The notes below the pieces were generated by a model. That model was given only the letters and a program-made list of their open reading frames with translations. It made no database searches and was not told where the DNA came from. The translations under genes and the position numbers were made by a program. Positions 48,397 through 57,562 of a DNA stretch of 64,000 nt are shown here, piece after piece. The stretch is taken from NCBI RefSeq assembly GCF_011683915.1, contig NZ_JAAQPH010000016.1:1-64000 (forward strand). The letters run 5' to 3'. The first letter of the stretch is position 1, and every line of letters starts with the position of its first letter. Source of the DNA: Pelagibius litoralis. GTDB lineage: Bacteria; Pseudomonadota; Alphaproteobacteria; Kiloniellales; Kiloniellaceae.

Positions 48397-48962
48397 TCGG
48401 CGCCCCCTTCCTGCCGTTCGGCCAGCGCCTTCACGCGCCCGAAGCACTGCCGGGCGAGCCAGCCGAGCAGAATCGGCAGCAGCAGGCTGAGGCCATAGCG
48501 CAGCAGCACGAAATCGTTGTCGAAGAACGACATCTCCCAGACCAGGGTGCGGCTGACGTTAAGCAACGCCCAGCCGGCGATGAAAGCCGTTGCCGTGCCG
48601 ATGTCGGCACCGGCGGCGCCCAGCGCCACCGCCAGGGGAAAGGTCATCATCGGTCCGCCGGGCAAAAGGGCGCCGGCCAGCGCGGCCAGGGTCAGGCCCT
48701 TGAGGCCGGAGCGCGAACCCATCCAGCGTGCCACCTGTTCGCGCGGCAGCAGCACCGTCAAGAGCCCGGCCAGCAGCACGCCGGCCAGCACCTTGGGGGC
48801 AATGGCCAGCAACAGCCAGAGGTCGTCGCCGAGGACGCTCCAGAAAACCGCCGGCCCCTTCAGGGCATAACAGAGGCCCCCGGCAAGCAGGGCAACAGCG
48901 AGGACGATCAGCAGTCCGGCGTCGACTTTACGGCGCGGCCGGGCCGGCGCGGGATTCGGCAA
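48393..48962 (-). CDS. Half-size permease, ArsP/DUF318-like, first gene
   Basis: 189 aa. ALLPGGPMMTFPLAVALG and LLNVSRTLVWEMSFFD align block for block with the gene just downstream, which shows a tandem duplication of a half permease. A basic N-terminus (ARPRRKVD) precedes the first span. Together they resemble the two halves of a full-length ArsP-type transporter encoded separately. Confidence 0.7.
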   Translation of the reverse strand: MPNPAPARPRRKVDAGLLIVLAVALLAGGLCYALKGPAVFWSVLGDDLWLLLAIAPKVLAGVLLAGLLTVLLPREQVARWMGSRSGLKGLTLAALAGALLPGGPMMTFPLAVALGAAGADIGTATAFIAGWALLNVSRTLVWEMSFFDNDFVLLRYGLSLLLPILLGWLARQCFGRVKALAERQEGGAE

Positions 48963-49053
48963 GTTCCTGGATCCGAACGGTCAGTTTGGCAGGTGAAACA
49001 GCAGGATAGCATCGCCGCCCCCGTTCCCGCCAGCCGCTTACAGGGAACAAACG

Positions 49054-50136
49054 TTAATCGGCGGCGTAACGGCTGACGGCGGCCTCGTCCCAGGCGACGC
49101 CGCTGCCGGGCTCGTCGCGGATGACCACCTTGCCGCCCTGCACCTGTGCCGGTTGCTGAAGGACCGGCGCCGCGAGATCCAGGTACTCCAACAGATGCGC
49201 ACCGGGCGTCACGGCCAGCAGGTGGGCGCTCACCTCCGGCCAGAGATGGCTGGAGACCGGCAGGCCGGCGCCCTCCGCCAAAGCGGCGGCCTTCATCCAT
49301 CCAGTCACGCCGCCGATCTTCATGACATCGATCATCGCCAGGTCCGAGGCGCCGGCGGCAATGGCCTTTTGCATATCCGGCAGGCCCCACCAGTTCTCGC
49401 CGAGCTGGACCGCCGTCCTGGCCGCATCGGCGATCTTTGCGTGACCGGCAAAGTCTTCGGCGATGGTCGGCTCCTCGATCCAGGCCAACCCCTCGTCATC
49501 GAGAATGCGGGCGCGCGCCATTGCCTCCGGCACCGAAAGGGATTGGTTGTAGTCGACCATGATTGCCATATCCGGGCCGGCGGCATCCCGGGTCGCGCGG
49601 ATCACCGCCAGATCCTCGGCGATGCCGGGGTGGCCGATTTTCACTTTGATGGCGCCGAAACCCTTGGCGTGCGACTCAGCCGCCGCCGCGGCGGCCTGAT
49701 CGGCCGCCAGCATGGAATGGCTGTCATAAACCGGCACGGCGCAGACCGTGCCGCCGAGCAGGCTTACCAGCGGCAGACCCGCCGCCTTGGCCAGAGCATC
49801 CCAGGCCGCCATGTCGAAGCCCGCCATGGCCATCCCGACGAGACCCTGAACCCCCAGCAGCCGGAAGCGGGCGCGCAGCAGGCGGTCGAGATCCTGGGGC
49901 GCCACGGCGGCACCCTTCACCAGATCCCCGATGTTGCGCAGGGTCTCGGCGATCGGGCCCATGACCACCGGGCTGTAGCAAAAGACATAGGCGCAACCGG
50001 TCACGCCTTCTTCTGTCTTCAGGTCGATCAGCACCAGCGGGGCGGCGGCCACCACGCCGCTGGCCGTCGTCAGCGGCGGGTCCAGCGGAACCAACACGGC
50101 CCGGGCCACGAGAGAATGAATGGTCAGTTTTTCCAT
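49054..50136 (-). CDS. Mandelate racemase/muconate lactonizing-type enolase-superfamily enzyme
   Basis: 360 aa. Abstracts an alpha proton from a carboxylate, Mg2+-dependent. The KVKIG pair (about residue 164), metal ligands in MVDYNQS, WIEEP and QLGENWWG, and the SSHLWPE His are all in place, the mandelate racemase subgroup pattern. The substrate, an acid sugar or aromatic hydroxyacid, is not predictable. Monocistronic, 91 bases from the first half-permease. Confidence 0.88.
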   Translation of the reverse strand: MEKLTIHSLVARAVLVPLDPPLTTASGVVAAAPLVLIDLKTEEGVTGCAYVFCYSPVVMGPIAETLRNIGDLVKGAAVAPQDLDRLLRARFRLLGVQGLVGMAMAGFDMAAWDALAKAAGLPLVSLLGGTVCAVPVYDSHSMLAADQAAAAAAESHAKGFGAIKVKIGHPGIAEDLAVIRATRDAAGPDMAIMVDYNQSLSVPEAMARARILDDEGLAWIEEPTIAEDFAGHAKIADAARTAVQLGENWWGLPDMQKAIAAGASDLAMIDVMKIGGVTGWMKAAALAEGAGLPVSSHLWPEVSAHLLAVTPGAHLLEYLDLAAPVLQQPAQVQGGKVVIRDEPGSGVAWDEAAVSRYAAD

Positions 50137-50242
50137 CGGCGCGCTCTCCTCTTTAAGGGCGCCAAACCGGCCTTTTTTTCATTCCATTTCAGTAGCTTGA
50201 CGCCAAAGACGCTATCACACGACGACAGCCAGGGGAAGCCGG

Positions 50243-50824
50243 CTAACCTTCGTCGGGCGTCTCGCCTTGCGCCAGGGCTTCGCGTTGGCGCACATCGGCG
50301 GAGCTGGTTTCGCGGTGCCAGTCCTCGACCGCCGTCCAGGCCTTGATACCCGAGGGCATCGACGGCGAGCGGCGGTGGACGCCGATGGCTTCCAGGACGT
50401 CGGCGGAGTGCAGCTTTCGGCCCTCTTCAACAAAAGCCGCCCGCACCAAGGCCAGGGCGGCGATGCGTCCCTCCGCCATGAAGGTCTGCTCCATGTAGAC
50501 GAAATCCTCATCCCAGCAGACCACACGGGTATGCAGTTCAAATTCCTGCAGCGGCCTAAGGGAGCGGCGGAAAGTGATGGTCTGGGCGGCAACCACAGGC
50601 ATCCAGCGGCGTTGGCGAAAGGTCTTCAGCGATCCGTTGCGCGCCATCAGGTCGATCCGGCCAAGGTCCATGATCGTCAGGTAGCGCCCGTTGTTCATGT
50701 GAAGGTTGAAGTCGAGATCGTTCGGCCAGACCCGCAGGCGGATGACCGAGACATCCAAAACCCCGAGTGCCGTGCCAAACCGCGCCGACAGCAGAACCTT
50801 GATAAGACGCAAGATCAGATTCAT
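50243..50824 (-). CDS. 4HBT acyl-CoA thioesterase, THEM6-like
   Basis: 193 aa from ATG 50824; the open frame continues far upstream without conservation. The hotdog block RVWPNDLDFNLHMNNGRYLTIMD-type sequence (residues about 30-52) with Asp and Asn-rich loop defines the YbgC/THEM6-like group. A hydrophobic N-terminus (NLILRLIKVLLSARFG) may associate with the membrane. Substrate unknown. Divergent from the GNAT gene. Confidence 0.85.
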   Translation of the reverse strand: MNLILRLIKVLLSARFGTALGVLDVSVIRLRVWPNDLDFNLHMNNGRYLTIMDLGRIDLMARNGSLKTFRQRRWMPVVAAQTITFRRSLRPLQEFELHTRVVCWDEDFVYMEQTFMAEGRIAALALVRAAFVEEGRKLHSADVLEAIGVHRRSPSMPSGIKAWTAVEDWHRETSSADVRQREALAQGETPDEG

Positions 50825-51025
50825 CGCCAAGAGGGCCCGCGGCCCCACCCTTTCCCGCCAACGATATTCGCCGATCACGACTGCCCGGCTGGCAGCCGGA
50901 GCCTGCGCTGACCGGTCAACTTGCCAAGAGAGGCGCAAAAGCGTCAAACTTTCAATCGAAACAAATGCGGCCGCTGAAAAGTCGGCTACTGCAGAACAGC
51001 CGATTGGCAGAGAAACCGATTGAAC

Positions 51026-51664
51026 GTGGGGAAAGCCTTGTCCGCAAGCATCGCCGTAACAGCCGACAACCGCACCAACTATCTCGTGCGGCCGCTGCGC
51101 CGTGAAGACCGGCAGTTGATCGAGCGGGCCCTGAAACTGCTTTCGGCGGAAACGCTCTACGCCCGCTTCCACAGCCGTGGCATTCGCCTCAGCGCCCGGG
51201 ACCTCGACTACCTGACCAATACCGATGCAAGGGACCATGTCTCCTGGCTGGTCATCGATCCTTCGGAAAAATCACAGGACGGTGCTATCGCGCTGGGCCG
51301 CTATGTGCGGGAAGCAGAGGCGTCCTCCCGGGCCGAGGTTGCCCTGACGATCTGCGACCGCCATCAGGGCCAGGGCGTATCAAAGGTGCTTTTGGGGGCA
51401 CTCGGCGCCTCGGCCATGGCGGCAGGCATCGAGCGTTTCCACGGCAGCCTGCTGTCGGAGAACCAGGCCATGCGCCGTCTGGTGCAAAGCCTGGGGGCCG
51501 AGATCAGCATTCAGGACGGCGCGGTCGTCGCCGAGGCGGCCGCCAACCCGTGGTCTTTGCCCGATACAGCGGCGGCCCAAAGGGTGCGCCGCGTGGCAAC
51601 ACAGGTCGGCGCAGCGCTTGCCGCTCAGCGAAGCTCAGCCAGCAGCGTCAGAATGCGCTCATAA
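51026..51664 (+). CDS. GNAT-family acetyltransferase
   Basis: 212 aa from GTG 51026; TTG 51020 is an alternative and neither has a strong ribosome-binding site. YLVRPLRREDRQLIERAL and VALTICDRHQGQGVSKVLL are the N-terminal strand and the acetyl-CoA P-loop (Q-G-x-G). The set LSAETLYARFHS resembles the acetyltransferase domain fused to ADP-forming acyl-CoA synthetases (PatZ type), but here it stands alone. Overlaps the convergent DUF4168 gene by 40 bases. Confidence 0.78.
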   Translation: MGKALSASIAVTADNRTNYLVRPLRREDRQLIERALKLLSAETLYARFHSRGIRLSARDLDYLTNTDARDHVSWLVIDPSEKSQDGAIALGRYVREAEASSRAEVALTICDRHQGQGVSKVLLGALGASAMAAGIERFHGSLLSENQAMRRLVQSLGAEISIQDGAVVAEAAANPWSLPDTAAAQRVRRVATQVGAALAAQRSSASSVRMRS

Positions 51665-52014
51665 AGTCCGTCGTCACTCTCCGCGGCCTGGGTGATGGAG
51701 TTGTATTCCTCGACGCTGAGACCCTGAGCCTGAACCTCGGCGATCATCTCTTCCGTTGCCTCACGGGTCATTTCAGCCGCTTCGCCCGAAGTCTGGGCAC
51801 CTTCAATGCGCGGCTGCCAGGACTTGTCGATCTCCTGAATTTTCACAACAGCGGCGACATAGGCCTCCAGCTGGCCTTCACTGAAATCTGCACCAGCCGC
51901 CTGCACCTGGTGCAAAAGCCCCTGTGACGCAGCACCCGCGTCGCGGGCCGGCAGCAGGCCGGCCAGCAGGGAAAATGAAATGGCGACGACCGCAAGCGGC
52001 AGGATTCTCAACAT
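51625..52014 (-). CDS. DUF4168 secreted protein
   Basis: 129 aa from ATG 52014. A signal peptide (LPLAVVAISFSLLAGLLPA) is followed by a helical DUF4168 domain with ADFSEGQLEAYVAAVVKIQEI and LSVEEYNSITQAAESD. Small periplasmic proteins of this family are common in Proteobacteria and cyanobacteria; function unknown. Confidence 0.82.
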   Translation of the reverse strand: MLRILPLAVVAISFSLLAGLLPARDAGAASQGLLHQVQAAGADFSEGQLEAYVAAVVKIQEIDKSWQPRIEGAQTSGEAAEMTREATEEMIAEVQAQGLSVEEYNSITQAAESDDGLYERILTLLAELR

Positions 52015-52329
52015 CGAAAGACCCTCTCTGTTTCGAGACCCGGGCCCGCTCACGCCCCGTTCACGCAGAGTGACGGGAACCCGATCTCATTCCTCATTGC
52101 TAAACAAGACGGCTGGGAACGCGCACTATTCCCAAGGATGAGGATCGAGGTTCGGGTTCGGGGCACCAGACCTTGCCGTACCTGCGGGCCGCAGGGAGCG
52201 TAAGCTTCAGCCTGAAGCCAACGGCCATGGCCAGAATTTGTCACGCGGCCAGAGTTGTCACAGCATCCGGCCTGTGGTCCCCTTCCGGCTGAGCGGGCCA
52301 AACAAGACACAACGCTGGGGAGCATGGCG
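52015..52329. other. Intergenic region, 315 bases
   Basis: No supported gene. Visible structures: a palindrome GCTTCAG-C-CTGAAGC at 52204-52218 and a direct repeat TTGTCAC at 52238-52244 and 52255-52261 (17-base period). It serves as divergent upstream region for the DUF4168 gene and the binding-protein gene. Confidence 0.4.
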
Positions 52330-53208
52330 ATGGGTGGAGCGGAATCAGGGTATCTGAGGCGCGCTGCCTCTCGAGGCGTGGCGTTTTTTTTGGCGGTCGG
52401 CCTTTCCTTTGCCACTGCAAGCCAGGCGGCAACCCTTGACAAGGTTCGCGAAACCAGCGGCCTCAAGCTCGGCTTTCGCGACGACGCCGCGCCATTTTCC
52501 TTTGCAGACGAAAACGGGCGGGCCGCCGGTTACAGCGTCGCGCTTTGTGCGGCCATCGGCGGTGCCGTGCAGGCAAGCCTGGAACTGGATCAGCTTGCGG
52601 TCGAATTCGTTCCGGTGACGGCTGAGAACCGTTTTGCCGCGCTGGCAGACGGCCGCATCGATCTGCTCTGCGGCGCGACCACCGTTACCCTGCAACGACG
52701 GGCCGAGGTCGACTTCAGCCTGCAGACCTTCGTCACCGGTGCCAGCGTTCTCTATCGAAGCGGCGGGCCGGCCAGCTTCACCGAGTTGAACGGCCGGAAA
52801 GTCGGCGTGCGCGCCGGCACCACCACCGACGACGGCCTGCGGCGCGCACTCTCGGAGGCCGGGATCACCGCCGAGGTGGTAGCCATTTCCAGCCATGAAG
52901 CAGGACGCGACGCCCTGGAGGCCGAAGAGATCGCCGCCTACTTCGCCGACCGCGCCATATTGATCATGCTTGCGCGCCAGGCCAAAAATCCGGAGCGGCT
53001 GGTCCTTTCACAGAGGTTCTTTTCCTTCGAGCCCTATGCGCTGGCCCTGCGCCGGGGCGACAGCGACTTCCGGCTGCTGGTCGACCGCGCGCTGGTCCGC
53101 CTCTACCGCAGCAAGGCCATCGGCAAGATTTATGAAGCCAGTTTCGGTAAGGCGCGGATGAGCGATCTGTTGCGCGCCATGTACACGCTGCAGAGTTTTC
53201 CGGATTGA
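52330..53208 (+). CDS. Periplasmic amino-acid-type binding protein
   Basis: 292 aa. ATG 52330 is preferred over 52324 because GGGGAG then sits seven bases upstream. Signal peptide GVAFFLAVGLSFATASQA, then SBP_bac_3 fold: LKLGFRDDAAPFSFADENG, GRIDLLCGATTVTLQRR and LNGRKVGVRAGTTTDDGL. Probably binds a polar amino acid. No ABC permease or ATPase is adjacent, so it either works with a distant transporter or as a signalling receptor. Confidence 0.85.
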   Translation: MGGAESGYLRRAASRGVAFFLAVGLSFATASQAATLDKVRETSGLKLGFRDDAAPFSFADENGRAAGYSVALCAAIGGAVQASLELDQLAVEFVPVTAENRFAALADGRIDLLCGATTVTLQRRAEVDFSLQTFVTGASVLYRSGGPASFTELNGRKVGVRAGTTTDDGLRRALSEAGITAEVVAISSHEAGRDALEAEEIAAYFADRAILIMLARQAKNPERLVLSQRFFSFEPYALALRRGDSDFRLLVDRALVRLYRSKAIGKIYEASFGKARMSDLLRAMYTLQSFPD

Positions 53209-53220
53209 GCGTCTGCCGGA

Positions 53221-53910
53221 CTAGAAATTCTCGGTCCAGGGTCTCAGTTCGACGGAACTCGACCAGGCACTCGGGTGCTGGGCGTGGGTCTGATAGTAGG
53301 TCTCGGCGATCGCGGTGGGGTCCAGCCTGGCATTCGTCTCATCACTGCCAATGGCACCGTCGATGACGAAGTGCGCGACATGAATCCCTTCCGGCTGCAA
53401 CGCCCGGGCCATGGATTCCGCCAGCGCGCGCAGGCCGTACTTGGCAACGGCAAAGCCGGCCGAAAGCGGGAAAGCTTTTACACTGGCAGTGGCGCCGGTG
53501 AAGAGGATCGTTCCGGCGTTGCGCGGCTGCATGCGCCGCGCCGCTTCCCGGCCGACCAGGAAGCCGCCGAAACAGCCGCGCATCCAGGCATCGATGAATT
53601 CCTGCGCCTCGATCTCCGCGATCGGCTTGCGGACACGCCCGGAAGCATTGAAAACCGCGACCCCGATAGGACCCAGGTCTTTCTCCGCCGCGTCGAAAAG
53701 AGCGGTTACCTCGGTCTCGTCCGTCGCGTCGGCACGATAGGCCCTGGCACTGCCGCCCGCCGCCGCGATCTCCGCCACCAGCGGAGCCAGCCGATCCGGA
53801 TTGCGCGAGGCCAGGGCCACGGCGTAGCCGGCCGCCGCGAAACGGCGCGCAACAGCGGCGCCCAGGCCCGGTCCGACACCGACGATCACACAGCATTGCT
53901 GGTCTGCCAT
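53221..53910 (-). CDS. SDR-family protein lacking the catalytic Tyr (second copy)
   Basis: 229 aa. CVIVGVGPGLGAAVARRFA is a Gly-rich cofactor loop; the classical Y-x-x-x-K is replaced by FAVAK (GFAVAKYGLRALAES) near residue 158. The tail VIDGAIGSDETNARLDP fits a subgroup of SDRs in which Phe occupies the Tyr position. It shares that feature and the loop GVG with 33901-34668, so both belong to one divergent group. Substrate unknown. Confidence 0.8.
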   Translation of the reverse strand: MADQQCCVIVGVGPGLGAAVARRFAAAGYAVALASRNPDRLAPLVAEIAAAGGSARAYRADATDETEVTALFDAAEKDLGPIGVAVFNASGRVRKPIAEIEAQEFIDAWMRGCFGGFLVGREAARRMQPRNAGTILFTGATASVKAFPLSAGFAVAKYGLRALAESMARALQPEGIHVAHFVIDGAIGSDETNARLDPTAIAETYYQTHAQHPSAWSSSVELRPWTENF

Positions 53911-54047
53911 TGCTTCCGCTCCTTCTCGCTACGTTCAAGCGGCGCCGATACCGCCGCGCCCCGATCTTAAAGCAGTAAGCGGGCGCCTGTATGCTGCATT
54001 GTCCCCTGCTGCGTTGTCTCGTGCTGCGTTGTCCGCGATCCTCTGCG

Positions 54048-55667
54048 TCAGCAGGAGGCGGCCGGCAGGCGCAGCAGGATAATCGTGCCCTCTCCGGGTT
54101 TGCTCATCACCGTGAGCGTCCCGCCGTGCAGCTTGACCAGCGCCTGGATTACGGCAAGGCCGAGGTCGGCGTCCCGGGCGCCATCCGGCGACAGGCCGGC
54201 GAAGGGATGAAGCATCACCGAAATCCGATCCTTTGCCATCCCGTCCCCCTGGTCGGCTACGGCGATCTCGATCCAGTCCCCACCAACTCTCGCGGTTCGG
54301 ACGGTCACCTGGCCATCTTCAGGCGTTTCCTTTATGGCGTCGGTGATCAGCTCGAGAATAATATGTTTCAAGGTCATGGGATCGGCGAGGACGGCCAGGT
54401 CCGCTGCGCATTCCTCGATCTTCAGGGCGACTTCCCGGCGGCGAAATCGAAAAGCCATCATCGACTCGACATCTTTCAGCAGTCCCGCGACAGGTACCAC
54501 CGTGATAATGGGCTTGTAGTCGCGCTTTCCCAGACTGGAGAGATCGAGAACCGTCGAGACGGTATCGACGAGCTGACGCGCCGCCAGCACTACGTCGGTC
54601 AGGTAGGCACGGTAGCGCTCTTTATCGAGTGACGCGAAGACCTCCGTCTTGACCAGGGCGCTGAGCCCGGTCATTGCCGAAAGGGGGCGGCGCAGGTCCT
54701 GACTGACATGGGCAATAAAATTGGTGCTGGATTGGGCCGCGATCTGCCGGCGCCTTTCTGCTTCCTGCCGGGCACGGCAGTAGCGCTCCCAGGACTTTAC
54801 GGTCTGGTATCCCAACCCGGCGACACCCAAGGCCAGGGCCGCGGCCAGCACGACGAAAAGCACGTGCGGCTGCGCACCGGGATGCGATGGCGTCCAGGTA
54901 AGGCTGGCCACCTGCGTACCGGCCTTGGTCTCCAGCGCCAAAGTTGCGTCGCGCGGCAGGCGCTTGGAAACAAAGGCCAGGTCCGCCAGCCCGAAGTCAT
55001 GCGCGATCTCGGACAGATAGGCCGGTGTCAGGGGGCGGAGCAGTACCAGCAGATGAACGGTTTTGCCGTCCACTTCCGCCCGGGGTGTTTCCTGAAAAGG
55101 CAAAATCGGGCTCACCGCCACCAGGGCCACCGCGTCGCCAAGATTGACGAAGGCGGAGGCGGCATAGGGTCGGCTGACTTCACGGCTCCTGACATGATCG
55201 ATCAGCTCGGCGAGCCCGCCGGCGAGCAGCCGCGGCATCTCCATCCGCTCCTCCGGTCCACGCCGGCCTTGGGAACCCTGCACTTGCGCCAGGACGGGCA
55301 CATCGTTCTCGTCGAGGACCAGGAAAGCGTCGATCCCCAGCATGTCGTGAAGGTCATCGAGAATGATGTTCTCCTCAACCCAACCGCTGTCCGGCGCTTC
55401 CACCAGATTCCGGTAGGCCTCGTTCCAATAGCCGTAGTCACGCGCCAGAACCTCGGTCTGGCGCGCAAAGTTCTTCACCGCAGTCTGTGCGAGGTGATGG
55501 CTGTGATTGCGCAGCGATCTGTCCTGCGCCTCGACGTGCCAGAACACGGACCCCAGCAAAGCCGAGAGGGCGAAGAGCAACAAACCGCAGAGGACACGTA
55601 CCGGCGGCATGCGCATCCGCGCTGCATCGCCAACATGGCTTCCAAACCCAACAGGACTTCCCAACAT
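54048..55667 (-). CDS. CHASE4 sensor histidine kinase with degenerate catalytic core
   Basis: 539 aa from ATG 55667 (AAAGG upstream). One N-terminal span, a periplasmic CHASE4 domain (ARDYGYWNEAYRNLVE), a second span near residue 275, then HisKA and HATPase regions. The H-box reads FIAHVSQDLRRPLSAM: the phosphoacceptor His is Gln. In the N-box (ITDAIKETP) the Asn is Asp, while VADQGDGM is kept. Autophosphorylation at the usual site is therefore not possible; it may sense and bind partners instead. No response regulator nearby. Confidence 0.85.
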   Translation of the reverse strand: MLGSPVGFGSHVGDAARMRMPPVRVLCGLLLFALSALLGSVFWHVEAQDRSLRNHSHHLAQTAVKNFARQTEVLARDYGYWNEAYRNLVEAPDSGWVEENIILDDLHDMLGIDAFLVLDENDVPVLAQVQGSQGRRGPEERMEMPRLLAGGLAELIDHVRSREVSRPYAASAFVNLGDAVALVAVSPILPFQETPRAEVDGKTVHLLVLLRPLTPAYLSEIAHDFGLADLAFVSKRLPRDATLALETKAGTQVASLTWTPSHPGAQPHVLFVVLAAALALGVAGLGYQTVKSWERYCRARQEAERRRQIAAQSSTNFIAHVSQDLRRPLSAMTGLSALVKTEVFASLDKERYRAYLTDVVLAARQLVDTVSTVLDLSSLGKRDYKPIITVVPVAGLLKDVESMMAFRFRRREVALKIEECAADLAVLADPMTLKHIILELITDAIKETPEDGQVTVRTARVGGDWIEIAVADQGDGMAKDRISVMLHPFAGLSPDGARDADLGLAVIQALVKLHGGTLTVMSKPGEGTIILLRLPAASC

Positions 55668-55976
55668 CGTCCGACCTTTCAAACATGGCCCCCCACAGTC
55701 GTATCGGCAGGCGAGATCGCGGAGCCGGGATCGCGGCGGCGGCCAAAAGCCGCTTCCGATCCCCTTTCGACGGCGTCTCTCCTTAAGAGCAGCTTGGCGG
55801 GCCGCTACGGCGCTGGCCGCGGCGGCCCGCCCGCTCTTGTTCTGATGAAGACCTGCAATCCTGCGCCCTGGGGTCGTTCAAGCGCTGCATTGGGGCCTTA
55901 CCTGGCCAGCCTCCGGAAACCCGGTCGACCGAGCCTTCATCGTGACCTCCGACATATAGCAATTCACTAAATACAT

Positions 55977-55996
55977 TCAATGAACATTATCATTGA
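55977..55996. promoter_or_regulatory. TetR-type operator upstream of 56020
   Basis: TCAATGA (55977-55983) and TCATTGA (55990-55996) form a perfect 7-bp inverted repeat with six bases between, inside an AT-rich stretch of about 60 bases just before the TetR gene start. A second, overlapping TCATT/AATGA dyad ends at 56009. Likely autoregulation; inference. Confidence 0.5.
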
Positions 55997-56019
55997 TTAT
56001 TTTTAATGAATGAGTCATT

Positions 56020-56667
56020 ATGGCCCGGATGAGCATTCTCCCGGCCCAGAAAACCCCCGTCAGCGGCGGCAAGCGCGCCGCGCAAAAGGCGGAAACGCGC
56101 CGCCGCATCATGCAGGTCGGCCGCAAAATGCTGTCGGAAAAGGGATACCTCGGAACGACGGTGACCATGCTCGCCGCCGAAGCCGGGGTCTCCGCCGGCC
56201 TGATCAATGCTCATTTCGGCTCCAAGGCCGGCCTGATGTTCGCCATCCTCACCGAACAGAACACGGCCCAGCTCGGCGAAATGGCGTCGGACCTGCCGCA
56301 GGAGGGGCCGGTCCGCGCGCGCCTGCTGCGCAAACTGCAGACCGAGTACGCCCATGACCTCGCCGATCCGAAGCTGACGGCGATCCTGGTGGCCTACTCC
56401 TGCGTCTGGCCGGCGGAGACGGAGCAGGAGAACATCAAGCAACGCCGGGCCGGCGATGCGGTGACCCGCGAGATTCTGCAGGCCGGGGTCGCCCGCGGCG
56501 AGATCGCGCCGCAGGCCGATCTCGAAGCGGCCATCGCGGCGATTTATGCGATCACCCTCTGGGGCATGCGCCCGGCGTTTTTTGAGAATGCCAGCGCCGA
56601 TGAATGCCTGGCCCGCATCACGCCGCAGATCGACCTGATCCTGCGTGGCCTTGCGCCTGCAAGCTAG
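56020..56667 (+). CDS. TetR/AcrR-family repressor, BetI-like
   Basis: 215 aa. N-terminal HTH: TRRRIMQVGRKMLSEKGYLG and VTMLAAEAGVSAGLINAHFGSK (residues about 25-70). The C-terminal ligand domain resembles the BetI/TetR_C_6 group in length and in LWGMRPAFF. No bet genes are present. Its stop overlaps the convergent bluB stop by four bases. A perfect dyad lies immediately upstream. Confidence 0.88.
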   Translation: MARMSILPAQKTPVSGGKRAAQKAETRRRIMQVGRKMLSEKGYLGTTVTMLAAEAGVSAGLINAHFGSKAGLMFAILTEQNTAQLGEMASDLPQEGPVRARLLRKLQTEYAHDLADPKLTAILVAYSCVWPAETEQENIKQRRAGDAVTREILQAGVARGEIAPQADLEAAIAAIYAITLWGMRPAFFENASADECLARITPQIDLILRGLAPAS

Positions 56668-57326
56668 CGGGTGAGAAGCACCGGCCCCGCCGCTTCCCGG
56701 GCCTGCCAGCCGTGGCGTTGCAGTTCCGGGTCGTCGTGCGCCTCCTCGGGATACCCAAGGCAGAGATAGGCGACCAGACTCCAGGTCTCCGGAACCGCCA
56801 GATCCCGGCCGATCCGCAGGGGATCGAGAATCGACACCCAGCCGAGCCCGACCCCGGCCGCCCGCGCCGCCAGCCAGAGCGTATGGATGGCGCAGACCGT
56901 CGAATACTGCAGGGTCTCCGGCATGGTTCGCCGGCCAAGCCCCTGCCCCGCCTCGGGCGCGAGGTCGGCAAAGACCGCAAGCTGTTCCGGCGCCTCGCGC
57001 AGGCCGGAGAGTTTCAGCCGCGCATAGAGCGCCGCCCGGTCGCCGGCGTAGTCGGCCAGGGCCTCGGCATTGGCGGCCTCGAAATTCTCGACAACACACC
57101 CGCGCGCTTCAGGGCCGATGACCCGCACGAAACGCCAGGGCTGGCTGAGACCCACGCTGGGCGCCAGTTCGGCGAGCCCCAGCAGGCGTTCCAGCAAACC
57201 CTCCGGCAGGGCATCGCCGCGAAAGCGCCGGACGTCCCGGCGCCAGACCAGCAGTTCTTCAAGCCGCGCCTGGAATTCGGGACTGAAATCGGGGCCGGAC
57301 GGCGGACTGGGGGACTCGGCTTTCAT
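56664..57326 (-). CDS. bluB: 5,6-Dimethylbenzimidazole synthase
   Basis: 220 aa from ATG 57326. Cannibalises bound FMNH2 with O2 to make the lower ligand of cobalamin. Nitroreductase fold with the BluB blocks WRRDVRRFRGDALPEG, ELAPSVGLSQPWRFV and VGLGWVSILDP; the closing YLCLGYPEEAHDDPELQ is also typical. The catalytic Asp region (FADLAPEAGQGLG) is present. No other cobalamin genes are in the window. Confidence 0.9.
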   Translation of the reverse strand: MKAESPSPPSGPDFSPEFQARLEELLVWRRDVRRFRGDALPEGLLERLLGLAELAPSVGLSQPWRFVRVIGPEARGCVVENFEAANAEALADYAGDRAALYARLKLSGLREAPEQLAVFADLAPEAGQGLGRRTMPETLQYSTVCAIHTLWLAARAAGVGLGWVSILDPLRIGRDLAVPETWSLVAYLCLGYPEEAHDDPELQRHGWQAREAAGPVLLTR

Positions 57327-57562
57327 GAACGTCACTATCCATCCGCCGGACCACGCCCCGCAAGGCCCGAACTCAGCGGAACTGAGGGTGCGCGAACTCA
57401 GTGGTCTGACAAAACAACCAGTTGTGAAGAGACAAGGCCCGCTATCTGGCGTAAGCTGCGGGAAATAAAAGAAATCCGGCTCCCTTGCGGCCGGCTGCCG
57501 GCGAGAGGCGTCCGGCCGGGAACCGGCTGTGGCATCCAAACCAAGCTTTGCGAGGGACCATC

